Shown here piece after piece: positions 7,140 through 13,736 of a DNA stretch of 13,950 bases. The notes under the pieces are model-generated. The model was given only the letters and a program-made list of their open reading frames with translations. It had not been told where the DNA came from and searched no databases. Within the stretch, counting starts at the first letter, position 1; each line of letters starts with the position of its first letter. Position numbers and translations under genes: made by a program. The stretch is from Bacillota bacterium (GTDB lineage Bacteria > Bacillota > Clostridia > Lachnospirales > Lachnospiraceae). Where the stretch lies: contig JAFADH010000340.1 in the NCBI GenBank assembly GCA_023424995.1, forward strand, positions 1 through 13,950, read 5' to 3'.

Positions 7140-8246
7140 TCATGGTTCAATAATAACATCCTCCGGCCGATCCTTGGGGAATAAGGTTATAAATGTCTTG
7201 CCCGGATTAATCACAAGCTCCTGACCGTTCTCGCCGTAATAACGCATAAAACGGTCAGCCTCCTTCTTCTTCCAGGTAATGGGCGTAACCTTGCCGTTCG
7301 TGATATAATAACCGGTACCGCTGGCATCTGTAATATCCATGGTTTGATAATCATTTTTGTCAATATCCCATTCCTTAACAAACTGTACGATTATGTTCTT
7401 GAAGCTCAGCTGCTCACCGGTCAGCTTATCTATATGCGCGCCGCCGAACTGAAAGCGGTAATACAGCTTGTCCGTGGTATTGTATTCAAAATAAGGAGCT
7501 GTATAAGCCGAAAAATCCAATGTAACTTTATTTGCACCGTCTCCTGCGGTCAAATCCGTATCTTCTTCGTAGAAGGAATAATGAGGCTCATAATTCTCCT
7601 CATACTTTGTCTCATACCCCTTCTTCTCAATGCCCTTCAGAATTCCCTCTATACTGGCGAAGGCATTGTGCGGAGCGTTCATGGATTTGTCACGGTAAAA
7701 TACGGTGGTTCCGATACCGTCCTCACCGGCCAGGGTATTAATTCCAAGCTCCTTGATCTTACTTGCCGCATATTTCGTCTTACCGTAATGGATATAGATA
7801 GAATCATACTCATCCGCGATACTTACAAAATAATGTCTTGAACTGCGGACGGAGCCAAACCTGTCCCCGGAATAATTCTCTCCGATTCCCAGCAGTCTTG
7901 TGATACCGCCCTCCACTATACATTCATATACAATATCGGCCTGTCCGATTCCCCACTGGTTGCCTACCGATTTAAAATTATTGAATTGGATGGCATAAGG
8001 CCGTTTGGTACCGATCTCCTCGCTTACCCACATGCCGGTCAGAAAGCTTCTCATCTCCCCCTCATGGCTTGGTTCCGGTATTGGAGTTGCTGTCGGCTCG
8101 GGCAGAACAGGCGGCTCTGTGGGGAGTATGGAGGTATCTTCATTATCATCTTCCATATCTATGTTATCCTTTGAATCCCGGCCATTGCATCCGGTTATCA
8201 GTAATGACATCATTAGTAAAAATAAGATTATGCATAATCTCTTCAA
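7140..8246 (-). CDS. yerB: DUF3048 (YerB-like) lipoprotein
   Basis: 368 residues from TTG at 8246, preferred over an in-frame TTG at 8255 because AGAAGGGA lies 9 nt upstream and the peptide then starts MKRLCIIL. A hydrophobic signal ends in a lipobox LITGC (Cys 20), so the protein should be lipid-anchored on the outer face of the membrane. A low-complexity acidic and proline-rich linker follows (about 21-65). The DUF3048 core then starts at RPYAIQFNN, with GQADIVYECIVEGGITRLLG, GSVRSSRHYF and YIHYGKTKYA, all typical of YerB. A C-terminal domain covers about 210-368. The function of YerB proteins is not established; a cell-envelope role is assumed from location. It precedes the flippase gene by about 140 nt. 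Confidence 0.9.
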   Translation of the reverse strand: MKRLCIILFLLMMSLLITGCNGRDSKDNIDMEDDNEDTSILPTEPPVLPEPTATPIPEPSHEGEMRSFLTGMWVSEEIGTKRPYAIQFNNFKSVGNQWGIGQADIVYECIVEGGITRLLGIGENYSGDRFGSVRSSRHYFVSIADEYDSIYIHYGKTKYAASKIKELGINTLAGEDGIGTTVFYRDKSMNAPHNAFASIEGILKGIEKKGYETKYEENYEPHYSFYEEDTDLTAGDGANKVTLDFSAYTAPYFEYNTTDKLYYRFQFGGAHIDKLTGEQLSFKNIIVQFVKEWDIDKNDYQTMDITDASGTGYYITNGKVTPITWKKKEADRFMRYYGENGQELVINPGKTFITLFPKDRPEDVIIEP

Positions 8247-8269
8247 GTCGGTCAATCCCTTCTGTGAAT

Positions 8270-8278
8270 ATTATATCA
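8270..8278 (-). promoter_or_regulatory. Extended -10 promoter element for the YerB-like gene
   Basis: The minus strand reads TGATATAAT, a perfect extended -10 (TGnTATAAT). The -35 position 17 bp upstream (TTTCGT) is weak, as extended -10 promoters tolerate. Initiation near 8263 leaves a leader of only about 17 nt to the TTG at 8246, with the ribosome site AGAAGGGA at its very 5' end. Confidence 0.5.
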
Positions 8279-8452
8279 TTTTGGTAACTTATACGAAATG
8301 ATGCTTCGCATTGATGGAGCACATATTGTTTTAAACGCTGATATATAATATCTGCCGGCATCATATCATATCCGCAGGCTCATACGATGGCAGTGCTCTG
8401 CACTGTCGGAAGCACACTCACTACATTCGGCGCCAATATGATAGCTGTCCAT

Positions 8453-8489
8453 ATTATATCATGAACATAAGACTTGTTCATAATATAAT
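8453..8489. repeat. Imperfect inverted repeat in the ybeY-yerB spacer
   Basis: Arms of 14 bp (8453-8466 and 8476-8489) match at 13 positions around a 9-nt loop. Each arm contains a TATAAT-like core, and on the minus strand one arm reads TGATATAAT, an extended -10 form. It does not look like a terminator because no T-run follows. The rest of the 8276-8586 spacer shows only small imperfect hairpins. Confidence 0.5.
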
Positions 8490-8590
8490 TCTTCCATTCG
8501 GAATTCATAAGAAAGCTTATACTTCCTCATCATATTATAAAATACAGATTTGAAATTCCATGGATTAATCTGCCCTGCGCGGATAATCAT
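8459..8590 (-). CDS. Doubtful 43-residue frame overlapping the ybeY stop
   Basis: Its ATG overlaps the ybeY TGA (ATGA), an arrangement typical of coupled translation, and the frame runs 43 codons to TGA. The sequence is basic and aromatic (for example MMRKYKLSYEFRMEELYYEQ). After the TGA and two codons the same frame resumes at ATG 8452 for 28 codons with CSEC and EHCH. I recognise no family, and there is no independent ribosome site. It may be chance or a decayed gene; it is recorded because the spacer holds nothing better. Confidence 0.15.
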   Translation of the reverse strand: MIIRAGQINPWNFKSVFYNMMRKYKLSYEFRMEELYYEQVLCS

Positions 8591-9084
8591 CGAGGAATGC
8601 CCAGTTTTTCAAGTACATTCTTTTGCTTATCCTCCATCGTAATACGCTCGTCCTCTTCCATATGATCGTAACCGAACAGATGGAACATACTGTGTGCCGT
8701 TAAAAATGCAATTTCGCGTTCTATGGTATGTCCATATTCTTCTGCCTGCAATCTTGCCCGGTCTACGGAGATAACAATGTCCCCAAGAAGCAATTCCCCT
8801 GTCTCCGGATGGAAGCTCTCTGCAGTATGTTCCTCAAAGCCCGAGAAATCTCCCGGTACCTCATATTCATTATTCGGGAAAGAGAGCACGTCCGTAGCAG
8901 AATCAATTCCTCTGTATTCCTGATTGATTTTACGGATCTCATCATCGCCGGTAAGCAATACACTGACTTCGGCCTCATAGGGACAGTCTTCATAATCCAG
9001 GCAGGCCTCGATTACCTTCTTAACAAGAGCTTCATAATTAAAATCCAATTGTTTTGCCGCTTCATATTCTATATGAAAAGTCAT
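8587..9084 (-). CDS. ybeY: Endoribonuclease YbeY (16S rRNA maturation factor)
   Basis: 165 residues from ATG at 9084, chosen because GGAGG lies 5 nt upstream. An in-frame ATG at 9096 overlaps that ribosome site and has none of its own. The zinc-binding motif HSMFHLFGYDH (residues 131-141; H131, H135, H141) is the YbeY signature. Other family landmarks are EVSVLLTGDDEI (39-50), YRGIDSATDVLSFP (57-70) and LLGDIVIS (99-106). YbeY is a single-strand-specific metallo-RNase acting in 16S rRNA 3'-end maturation and ribosome quality control, working with PhoH, encoded two genes upstream. Length is normal. No clear terminator follows; a roughly 310-bp spacer separates it from the next recognisable gene, so the usual downstream neighbours (dgkA, era) are missing here. 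Confidence 0.95.
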   Translation of the reverse strand: MTFHIEYEAAKQLDFNYEALVKKVIEACLDYEDCPYEAEVSVLLTGDDEIRKINQEYRGIDSATDVLSFPNNEYEVPGDFSGFEEHTAESFHPETGELLLGDIVISVDRARLQAEEYGHTIEREIAFLTAHSMFHLFGYDHMEEDERITMEDKQKNVLEKLGIPR

Positions 9085-9120
9085 AATATCCTCCATGCTG
9101 CCGATGCCCGTGAATTTAGG

Positions 9121-9144
9121 ATATGAAAGTATTTACTTTCATAT
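9121..9144. repeat. Short perfect hairpin upstream of ybeY
   Basis: Inverted repeat ATATGAAAG / CTTTCATAT (9 bp) with a 6-nt loop TATTTA, located 37 nt upstream of the ybeY start. It is AT-rich and without a T-tail. It may influence RNA stability or processing between the HD gene and ybeY. Confidence 0.5.
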
Positions 9145-9165
9145 TGTTTAGATATAAATTTGCCA

Positions 9166-9198
9166 TGTGAATTATGTCTTTTATAATTCACATTATCC
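9166..9198. repeat. Dispersed palindromic repeat, copy 1 (ybeY leader)
   Basis: One mismatch in 33 bp to the copy at 13380-13412. Here the inverted arms extend to 11 bp (9165-9175 and 9183-9193) around a 7-nt centre. It sits between the HD gene and ybeY, next to the duplicated leader segment. Confidence 0.75.
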
Positions 9199-9236
9199 TC
9201 CATGCTGCCGATACTCACGAATTTGGGATGAGAAAG
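9194..9236. repeat. Diverged duplicate of the ybeY translation-start region (upstream copy)
   Basis: This 43-bp stretch matches 9087-9129 at 36 of 43 positions, with a fixed offset of 107 bp. Both copies contain the minus-strand string GGCAGCATGGAGGATA, the ribosome binding site used by ybeY. This copy follows the HD gene stop codon. From its ATG (9203) a 40-codon frame runs to a TGA overlapping the ybeY ATG, but no ribosome site precedes it. Confidence 0.7.
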
Positions 9237-9240
9237 CTGA

Positions 9241-10587
9241 TTATTTGTTAAATTCCTTCTGGTAGAATTCCTTTAATTTCTTAAAATCCCTTAGGGAAAG
9301 GCTGATGGCATCAAAGGTCCCCTTATCCATACGCATCTGAAAGATATTATCGATAATTTTATTGGTGGAATATCTGTGCTCATCATTCTTCTCAATATAG
9401 TCAATGGTGGATACTACACTGTCGGAAAGCATAACAATGGCTGCCTCCAGGGAACTTGGCTTATTAAATTTGATATTGTGTTCCTTTATAATCGCCTTCA
9501 ATTCACCGGGAAAGGAATAATCCTCGGCGATAATCAGGCCCTCTTCGATATAATTCTTTCCTTTTAGCTTGCCGATATCATGGTACAGGCCGCCGGCATA
9601 TGCCAGCATCTCATTGGCCCCGATCTCCAGTGCAGCTTTTCTCGACAGGTCGCCAATCAACAGGGAGTGCTCATATAATATCCCGGAATGCTGCTTCATC
9701 TTCTGAAGCAGCTCATTATTCGGATCACAAAGAACCTCGTAACTTGTCCTTATGACATGAGTAATCTGTGCATCCGGTAAAATTGCCGTATCCTTCTTTG
9801 ATCTATTCTTTAGCTTTGGCTTAAATATTGCGGTTGCTTCGACTTTTTCCTTAAGGATTACCGCTTCTTCCGTAACAGACGGCTGAGAGTATGCTTCCAG
9901 CAATTCGCCGACGGCATTGGAATACTTGATAATTGCCCTTTTTTCCAATGCCTGGTATGCGAGGCCTAACAGGAATGCTGTCAGAAGAACTATAAATAAG
10001 CTGAATATGGACTGCAGATAATCATGATTAAGCTGGTTATCAAAGGAAAAATTATTGATGGCAAAGGATATGGTGATGTCCGAGGATAATATGATGATGG
10101 CCGCATAGATCACGGCAGACGGCTTCTTAACATATCCTGACAGCATGCATAATAGGATTGAGATTGCCAGTATCCGCAGAATATCCTCCGGCTTTTCCGT
10201 TATCATGATACCCAGCAGAAAGCATAGGTTAAAATTCATTATCAATCCTAACCTTAAATCAATCAGCATGGATATCAGCAGACCTCCGATCATCCAAAAA
10301 CAAAAAATCTCAGGTTCGGGAATGATCTGCAGAAGGCTGATAGAGATAAGATAACCCAGAGTAATCGTAGTCTTAGCCAGTCTTTTATTCAGGATCCCAT
10401 CTGCGTTGAACCGAATATAGAATACGGTAATCCCCGATAGCAGAAAAAGGATGATTCCAAGCTTAACTGTATTAATATCTGCATTGTTATATACTACACC
10501 GGGCAGAACTGCAGCAAGCATCGCCATAAGAGGCAGGATGGTAATTATCACCGGAACCATATTTTTCTTGCCATTACTTGTTCTCAT
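9241..10587 (-). CDS. Membrane HD-domain protein, short PgpH/YqfF-like form
   Basis: 448 residues. About eight hydrophobic segments (residues 10-33, 42-60, 71-89, 94-111, 114-130, 137-153, 157-178, 193-213) are followed by a linker and a cytoplasmic HD domain. Visible metal-site residues are H307 (YEHSLL), H336-D337 (LYHDIGK), H370 and D389. In Bacillus and Listeria the gene in this position is PgpH, a c-di-AMP phosphodiesterase of about 700 residues. Here the N-terminal extracellular 7TMR-HDED domain is absent. The stretch between HDIGK and the next conserved region is shortened; the PgpH histidine of the HV..G motif is tyrosine (YIEEG), and HHGT reads EHNI. The canonical H-HD-D set remains. 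Phosphohydrolase activity is plausible, c-di-AMP specificity unproven. AGGGG lies 8 nt before the start, inside phoH. Confidence 0.88.
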   Translation of the reverse strand: MRTSNGKKNMVPVIITILPLMAMLAAVLPGVVYNNADINTVKLGIILFLLSGITVFYIRFNADGILNKRLAKTTITLGYLISISLLQIIPEPEIFCFWMIGGLLISMLIDLRLGLIMNFNLCFLLGIMITEKPEDILRILAISILLCMLSGYVKKPSAVIYAAIIILSSDITISFAINNFSFDNQLNHDYLQSIFSLFIVLLTAFLLGLAYQALEKRAIIKYSNAVGELLEAYSQPSVTEEAVILKEKVEATAIFKPKLKNRSKKDTAILPDAQITHVIRTSYEVLCDPNNELLQKMKQHSGILYEHSLLIGDLSRKAALEIGANEMLAYAGGLYHDIGKLKGKNYIEEGLIIAEDYSFPGELKAIIKEHNIKFNKPSSLEAAIVMLSDSVVSTIDYIEKNDEHRYSTNKIIDNIFQMRMDKGTFDAISLSLRDFKKLKEFYQKEFNK

Positions 10588-11635
10588 ACTGATTTCCCCT
10601 GATCTTTTCGGATTTATAATTCAACTTTCGTTCCCATCTGCGTTTTCCCTGATCCGTATTCTTTCCCGGGACACGTTTCAGCTTTTCTTCGTAATTATCA
10701 TACGCTTTTACGATTTTCTGTACCAGCGGATGTCTTACTACATCCTGGCTGGTCAGATAGGAAAATCCGATATCTTCAATCTTACCCAATACTTTCAGTG
10801 CTACCTCAAGACCGGATTTGGTACCCGGCGGAAGATCCTTCTGTGTCAGGTCACCGGTGATTACCACCTTGGAGCCGAAGCCGATCCTTGTTAAAAACAT
10901 CTTCATCTGTGCCGGTGTGGTATTCTGAGCCTCATCCAGGATAATGAACGCATTCTCCAGGGTACGTCCGCGCATATACGCCAACGGTGCCACTTCAATC
11001 AGGCCTTTTTCAAAATTCTTAAGATATGCCTCCGGTCCCATAATCTGATACAAGGCATCGTAGAGCGGTCTCAGATAAGGATCAACCTTACTCTGAAGGT
11101 CACCGGGAAGAAAGCCCAGCTTCTCTCCCGCCTCAATGGCGGGCCTCGTAAGGATGATCTTGCCGACCTCATCATTCTTAAAGGCTGTGATAGCCATGGC
11201 CATAGCCAGATAGGTCTTACCGGTACCGGCAGGTCCGACTCCGAATACTATCATTTTCTTACGGATTAAGTCTACGTAGGTTTTCTGTCCCAGGGTCTTA
11301 GGCTTAATCGGCTTTCCGTTGATGGTGTGGCAGATCAGATCCTTGTCTATCTCAACGATCTCCTTTTCCTTATCCTCGTAACATAATGAGATTGCATAAT
11401 TAACATTCTGCTCCGTAATCTGGTTGCCTCTCTTGGACAACTCAAGCAGTTGAACAAATACACTTTTGGCCTTGGTCACATCCTCCGCAGCCCCTACAAG
11501 CTTGATTTCGCCGTTCCGTGCTATGATCGTCACATTAAAAGTCCGTTCTATAATCTTCGCATATGCATCAAATCCGCCAAATACATTCTTTTCATGCTCT
11601 GCCGGTATATCAATGATCGTCTCCACTATGCTCAT
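10574..11635 (-). CDS. phoH: PhoH family ATPase
   Basis: 353 residues. The N-terminal ~95 residues resemble the small RNA-binding domain common in PhoH/YbeZ proteins. The P-loop ATPase domain has Walker A GPAGTGKT (134-141), the family motif TRPAIEAGEKLGFLPGDL (163-180) and Walker B FIILDEAQN (230-238), followed by TGDLTQKDLPPGTKSGL (260-276). The family couples ATP hydrolysis to RNA handling and is usually encoded next to ybeY, with which it acts in rRNA maturation and quality control. Start at ATG 11635; a GGAGG lies 13 nt upstream, which is long, so GTG three codons in is an alternative. The basic C-terminal tail (about 315-353) overlaps the next gene by 14 nt. Residues 268-285 are duplicated as DNA at 5194-5248. 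Confidence 0.95.
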   Translation of the reverse strand: MSIVETIIDIPAEHEKNVFGGFDAYAKIIERTFNVTIIARNGEIKLVGAAEDVTKAKSVFVQLLELSKRGNQITEQNVNYAISLCYEDKEKEIVEIDKDLICHTINGKPIKPKTLGQKTYVDLIRKKMIVFGVGPAGTGKTYLAMAMAITAFKNDEVGKIILTRPAIEAGEKLGFLPGDLQSKVDPYLRPLYDALYQIMGPEAYLKNFEKGLIEVAPLAYMRGRTLENAFIILDEAQNTTPAQMKMFLTRIGFGSKVVITGDLTQKDLPPGTKSGLEVALKVLGKIEDIGFSYLTSQDVVRHPLVQKIVKAYDNYEEKLKRVPGKNTDQGKRRWERKLNYKSEKIRGNQYENK

Positions 11636-12851
11636 CAGTCTGTGGTATCCTCCATTCGTCCTCTATTATCGTCTTGTATTCCCAGGCGGGTTCTATAACC
11701 TGAATCCTTCCTTTTGCAATACATTTATTATTTTTAATGGTTATTTTTACATTATTAGCAGTGATAACAACCCCTTGCTCCTGCAGTCGTCCCAGATACC
11801 GGTTCAGTCTTGCAGCCGCTATATCAGCCGCCTCCTCACTGGTATAGGTTTTATTTTCCTCCATATATTCTCTGGTCTTTATGGTTCCGGACCGGAACGG
11901 GAGGTAAAAGGTATTCGTGACATGGAACACATTTTCGTTTACAATTATATCATATTTGTCAAAGGAAATACTAGGATTATATAAAAATAATTTTTTACCG
12001 AATAATTGAATATAATAACCCTTTTTCGTATCTCCCGTATATAATCTGTCGACATAATCCATGCTAAACTGTTCACTGTAGTCATAATAACTCCTGCACA
12101 TTATGTCAGCATCCGCAACTACAGGCTGAAGCCTCAGTATCTCGTCGAAATCTCCCTTAATGGTCAATATCCCGGATACCAGAATATCCCCTTTTTTGAT
12201 CACGTCTCCTTCCTTTACCAAAGGTGTGCCCGCGCGCGTAATAATTTTGTCCACAATGGCATCCTTGGTCGCTGCCATATGGCTTGGTGCCATGGCCTTC
12301 CGGGCAGGTGCGGGCATATTCGTCTCAGTGATTTTTATAATGAGCCTGGTCCCCTTAATCTCTGCCGAGACCCATCCGATATCATTATATGTCAGACGGA
12401 TGGTCTCTTCGATCTCCTGGCAGTCCACCCTATCCTTCTTAATCCCCGAATAGACGGAATTCTCCTTCAAAAATTTCAGCATGGCTTCCGGCGTATATTT
12501 GGAGCCTCCCTGAATGGAGATATCCCAGATAAAAAGTGACATTATGTATACTAATGCAATACAGATAATAATGCCGGCAAAGAAACCGATTCTCCTTCTG
12601 TACCGGTGAAACAAGAACGGAAACCCCTTTTTTTGTTTGATCTTGGGAACAATTCCGGTCTTCTTGGCGATGGGCTTCAGCTTCTTATATTCGCCTGCAA
12701 TTATATGGAACTGGTATTCATTGTCTATTTGCTGCAGATCCCAAATAAATATCTTTTTATTACAGCACAGGTTGATAAACCGCTCCGGTGCAATTCCGCT
12801 CAGTCGAATCGTCAGATATCCCCGGAACCAGTTAAGCAGCTTACGTAACAT
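11610..12851 (-). CDS. yqfD: Sporulation protein YqfD
   Basis: 413 residues from ATG, with GGGAGG 7 nt upstream. An N-terminal cytoplasmic part (residues 1-87, ending in a very basic stretch) is followed by one membrane helix (about 88-109, GFFAGIIICIALVYIMSLFI), then a large extracytoplasmic part. That part starts with SIQGGSKYTPEAMLKFL and contains GIKKDRVDCQEIEETIRLTYNDIGWVSAEIKGT-like sequence, typical of YqfD and reminiscent of POTRA/FtsQ-type folds. It is needed for sporulation in Bacillus and produced under sigma-E; its biochemical function is not settled. Its last 26 nt overlap the start of phoH, so the two are probably translationally coupled. Length and order match the family. Confidence 0.9.
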   Translation of the reverse strand: MLRKLLNWFRGYLTIRLSGIAPERFINLCCNKKIFIWDLQQIDNEYQFHIIAGEYKKLKPIAKKTGIVPKIKQKKGFPFLFHRYRRRIGFFAGIIICIALVYIMSLFIWDISIQGGSKYTPEAMLKFLKENSVYSGIKKDRVDCQEIEETIRLTYNDIGWVSAEIKGTRLIIKITETNMPAPARKAMAPSHMAATKDAIVDKIITRAGTPLVKEGDVIKKGDILVSGILTIKGDFDEILRLQPVVADADIMCRSYYDYSEQFSMDYVDRLYTGDTKKGYYIQLFGKKLFLYNPSISFDKYDIIVNENVFHVTNTFYLPFRSGTIKTREYMEENKTYTSEEAADIAAARLNRYLGRLQEQGVVITANNVKITIKNNKCIAKGRIQVIEPAWEYKTIIEDEWRIPQTDEHSGDDH

Positions 12852-12881
12852 GGAATTACCTCCCGACTATATAGTAGCACA

Positions 12882-13256
12882 TCATTGATAATAAATTGCC
12901 TGGATATGCCCTGTGATTCTCATCTCATCCTCGGTAAAATACAATATATTCAGATGTTTTCCTTCAATCAGGATACGGCATGCTTTTGTTTGGATTTTTA
13001 ACACATTATCGTTGAATTCAATGATTCCCTTATAGTTTTCCAGGCATAATTCATTCCTGCCCGTGGCGGTGATGATGGGCGCGCCGGCCAGAATATCCGG
13101 GGGAATATGCAGACTGTCAGAAAGTGCTTCAATGTAGGGATTTCTATCGGAGGGCTTATTCTTTTTTTTCATATTTTTCATATTTAATCCCTGATACAAT
13201 GTATTCTTGGATTCTTTCTTAAATTTTTCATGGGATGATTTTAATTTCTTAGCCAT
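12882..13256 (-). CDS. yqfC: Sporulation protein YqfC
   Basis: 124 residues from ATG at 13256, chosen because GGAGG lies 6 nt upstream. A TTG one codon earlier is also in frame. The core (about residues 40-124) has the YqfC pattern: a short helix, IPPDILAGAPIITATGRNELCLENYKG split over a turn, then beta-rich segments ending in GHIQAIYYQ. YqfC is a small protein of sigma-E-driven sporulation whose exact molecular role is unknown. The family is usually about 90-100 residues; here about 30 extra, very lysine-rich residues precede the core. ATGs at codons 26 and 29 would give the usual length, but their upstream sequence (AGGGATTAAAT) is a weaker ribosome site. yqfD follows after 30 nt. Confidence 0.85.
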   Translation of the reverse strand: MAKKLKSSHEKFKKESKNTLYQGLNMKNMKKKNKPSDRNPYIEALSDSLHIPPDILAGAPIITATGRNELCLENYKGIIEFNDNVLKIQTKACRILIEGKHLNILYFTEDEMRITGHIQAIYYQ

Positions 13257-13346
13257 CAATAACCTCCATCTGCTGCAATTAGCTGAATGAAAAGCATGTT
13301 CATGCGTTTCCTGTCAGTTGAAAAAACTTCACATACCAGCGTCCCT

Positions 13347-13367
13347 GCCTGCGGCTTGCCCGCAGGC
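13347..13367. repeat. GC-rich hairpin in the yqfC leader
   Basis: Perfect 8-bp inverted repeat GCCTGCGG / CCGCAGGC with a 5-nt loop, much richer in GC than its surroundings. No T-run follows on either strand, so it is not a standard terminator. It lies 12 bp from the palindromic repeat and about 90 nt upstream of the yqfC start. It may shape or stabilise the leader RNA. Confidence 0.55.
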
Positions 13368-13379
13368 TTAAATTCAACC

Positions 13380-13412
13380 TGTGAATTACGTCTTTTATAA
13401 TTCACATTATCC
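13380..13412. repeat. Dispersed palindromic repeat, copy 2 (yqfC leader)
   Basis: The 33-bp unit differs from the copy at 9166-9198 at a single position. It contains 9-bp arms TGTGAATTA / TAATTCACA around a 9-nt centre and continues with TTATCC. It lies in the untranslated leader of yqfC, downstream of both predicted promoters. It could be a REP-like repeat, a protein-binding site or an RNA hairpin. Confidence 0.75.
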
Positions 13413-13483
13413 GGCCTTCATTCTCCAGGATACAAAACAGGCTTCCTATAATATATCCGATCAATCTACTGATACTTAGAGTT

Positions 13484-13513
13484 AGTGTATGCTGTAATAA
13501 TATATGAATTTTA
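13484..13513 (-). promoter_or_regulatory. Putative sigma-E (sporulation) promoter of yqfC-yqfD
   Basis: On the minus strand TAAAATT (13513-13507), a 15-bp spacer and CATACACT (13491-13484) match the known sigma-E consensus KMATATT-N14/15-CATACAHT at 6 of 7 and 8 of 8 positions. In Bacillus subtilis yqfC and yqfD belong to the mother-cell sigma-E regulon, which fits. The predicted leader to yqfC is about 220 nt and contains the palindromic repeat and the GC-rich hairpin. Confidence 0.6.
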
Positions 13514-13518
13514 GGCCG

Positions 13519-13547
13519 GTTATAGAATATCCGTATCAAGTTGCCAA
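13519..13547 (-). promoter_or_regulatory. Putative sigma-A promoter of the yqfC operon
   Basis: On the minus strand TTGGCA (13547-13542) is followed after exactly 17 bp by TATAAC (13524-13519), each one base from the vegetative consensus. It sits just after the two terminators and upstream of yqfC. Predicted initiation is near 13512, inside the -35 region of the sigma-E-like promoter below, so the two could compete or act in succession. Confidence 0.55.
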
Positions 13548-13584
13548 TAAAAACTGCCCATAAGAAGGACCGTCTTCAATGCAA

Positions 13585-13613
13585 GAAAAAAAGTGCCGCC
13601 TAAGAGACACTTT
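13585..13613 (-). terminator. Second intrinsic terminator downstream of the right-edge ABC gene
   Basis: On the minus strand an 8-bp stem (AAAGTGTC with GGCACTTT, one G-T pair) closes an 8-nt loop and is followed by a run of T residues before CTTGC. It lies about 125 nt after the ABC stop codon and just before the promoters of the next operon, so it would insulate yqfC from upstream transcription, including any readthrough caused by the mini-element. Confidence 0.72.
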
Positions 13614-13633
13614 CCGTACAACAAAAAACTTCC

Positions 13634-13691
13634 GGCTCTATAATAAATGTTGGAAGTATGTTTTGCATACCCCAACATTTATTATAGAGCC
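13634..13691. mobile_element. 58-bp palindromic miniature element (MITE-like) with 8-bp target duplication
   Basis: Perfect 20-bp terminal inverted repeats GGCTCTATAATAAATGTTGG (13634-13653 and 13672-13691) enclose an 18-nt centre that contains a further 5-bp stem (GTATG/CATAC). The element is flanked on both sides by the identical octamer AAACTTCC (13626-13633 and 13692-13699), the expected mark of a transposition event. From general knowledge, 8-bp duplications and ends beginning GGCTCT resemble the ISL3 family, so an ISL3-type transposase acting in trans is a reasonable guess. The element has no coding capacity. Its RNA would fold into a very stable hairpin on either strand. Confidence 0.8.
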
Positions 13692-13720
13692 AAACTTCCA
13701 AGGACTTACATTGGAAGTTT
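13692..13720 (-). terminator. Intrinsic terminator stem of the right-edge ABC gene, separated from its T-tract
   Basis: Perfect 10-bp inverted repeat (AAACTTCCAA / TTGGAAGTTT) with a 9-nt loop, starting 16 nt after the ABC stop codon. Read on the minus strand, the stem ends in GGAAGTTT, and the same octamer followed by more T residues lies beyond the mini-element at 13634-13691. Removing that element and one 8-bp copy restores a classical stem followed directly by TTTTTTG. The hairpin itself is still intact. Confidence 0.75.
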
Positions 13721-13736
13721 CCGTAATTCTATAGAT

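Noticed and set aside
8366..8461. Selenoprotein with in-frame TGA after LCS
   Set aside because: No convincing SECIS-type stem directly after the TGA, no known selenoprotein context, and the frames are too short to trust.
13380..13412. CRISPR-like array made of the 33-bp repeats
   Set aside because: Only two copies exist, about 4.2 kb apart, with no spacer structure and no cas genes.
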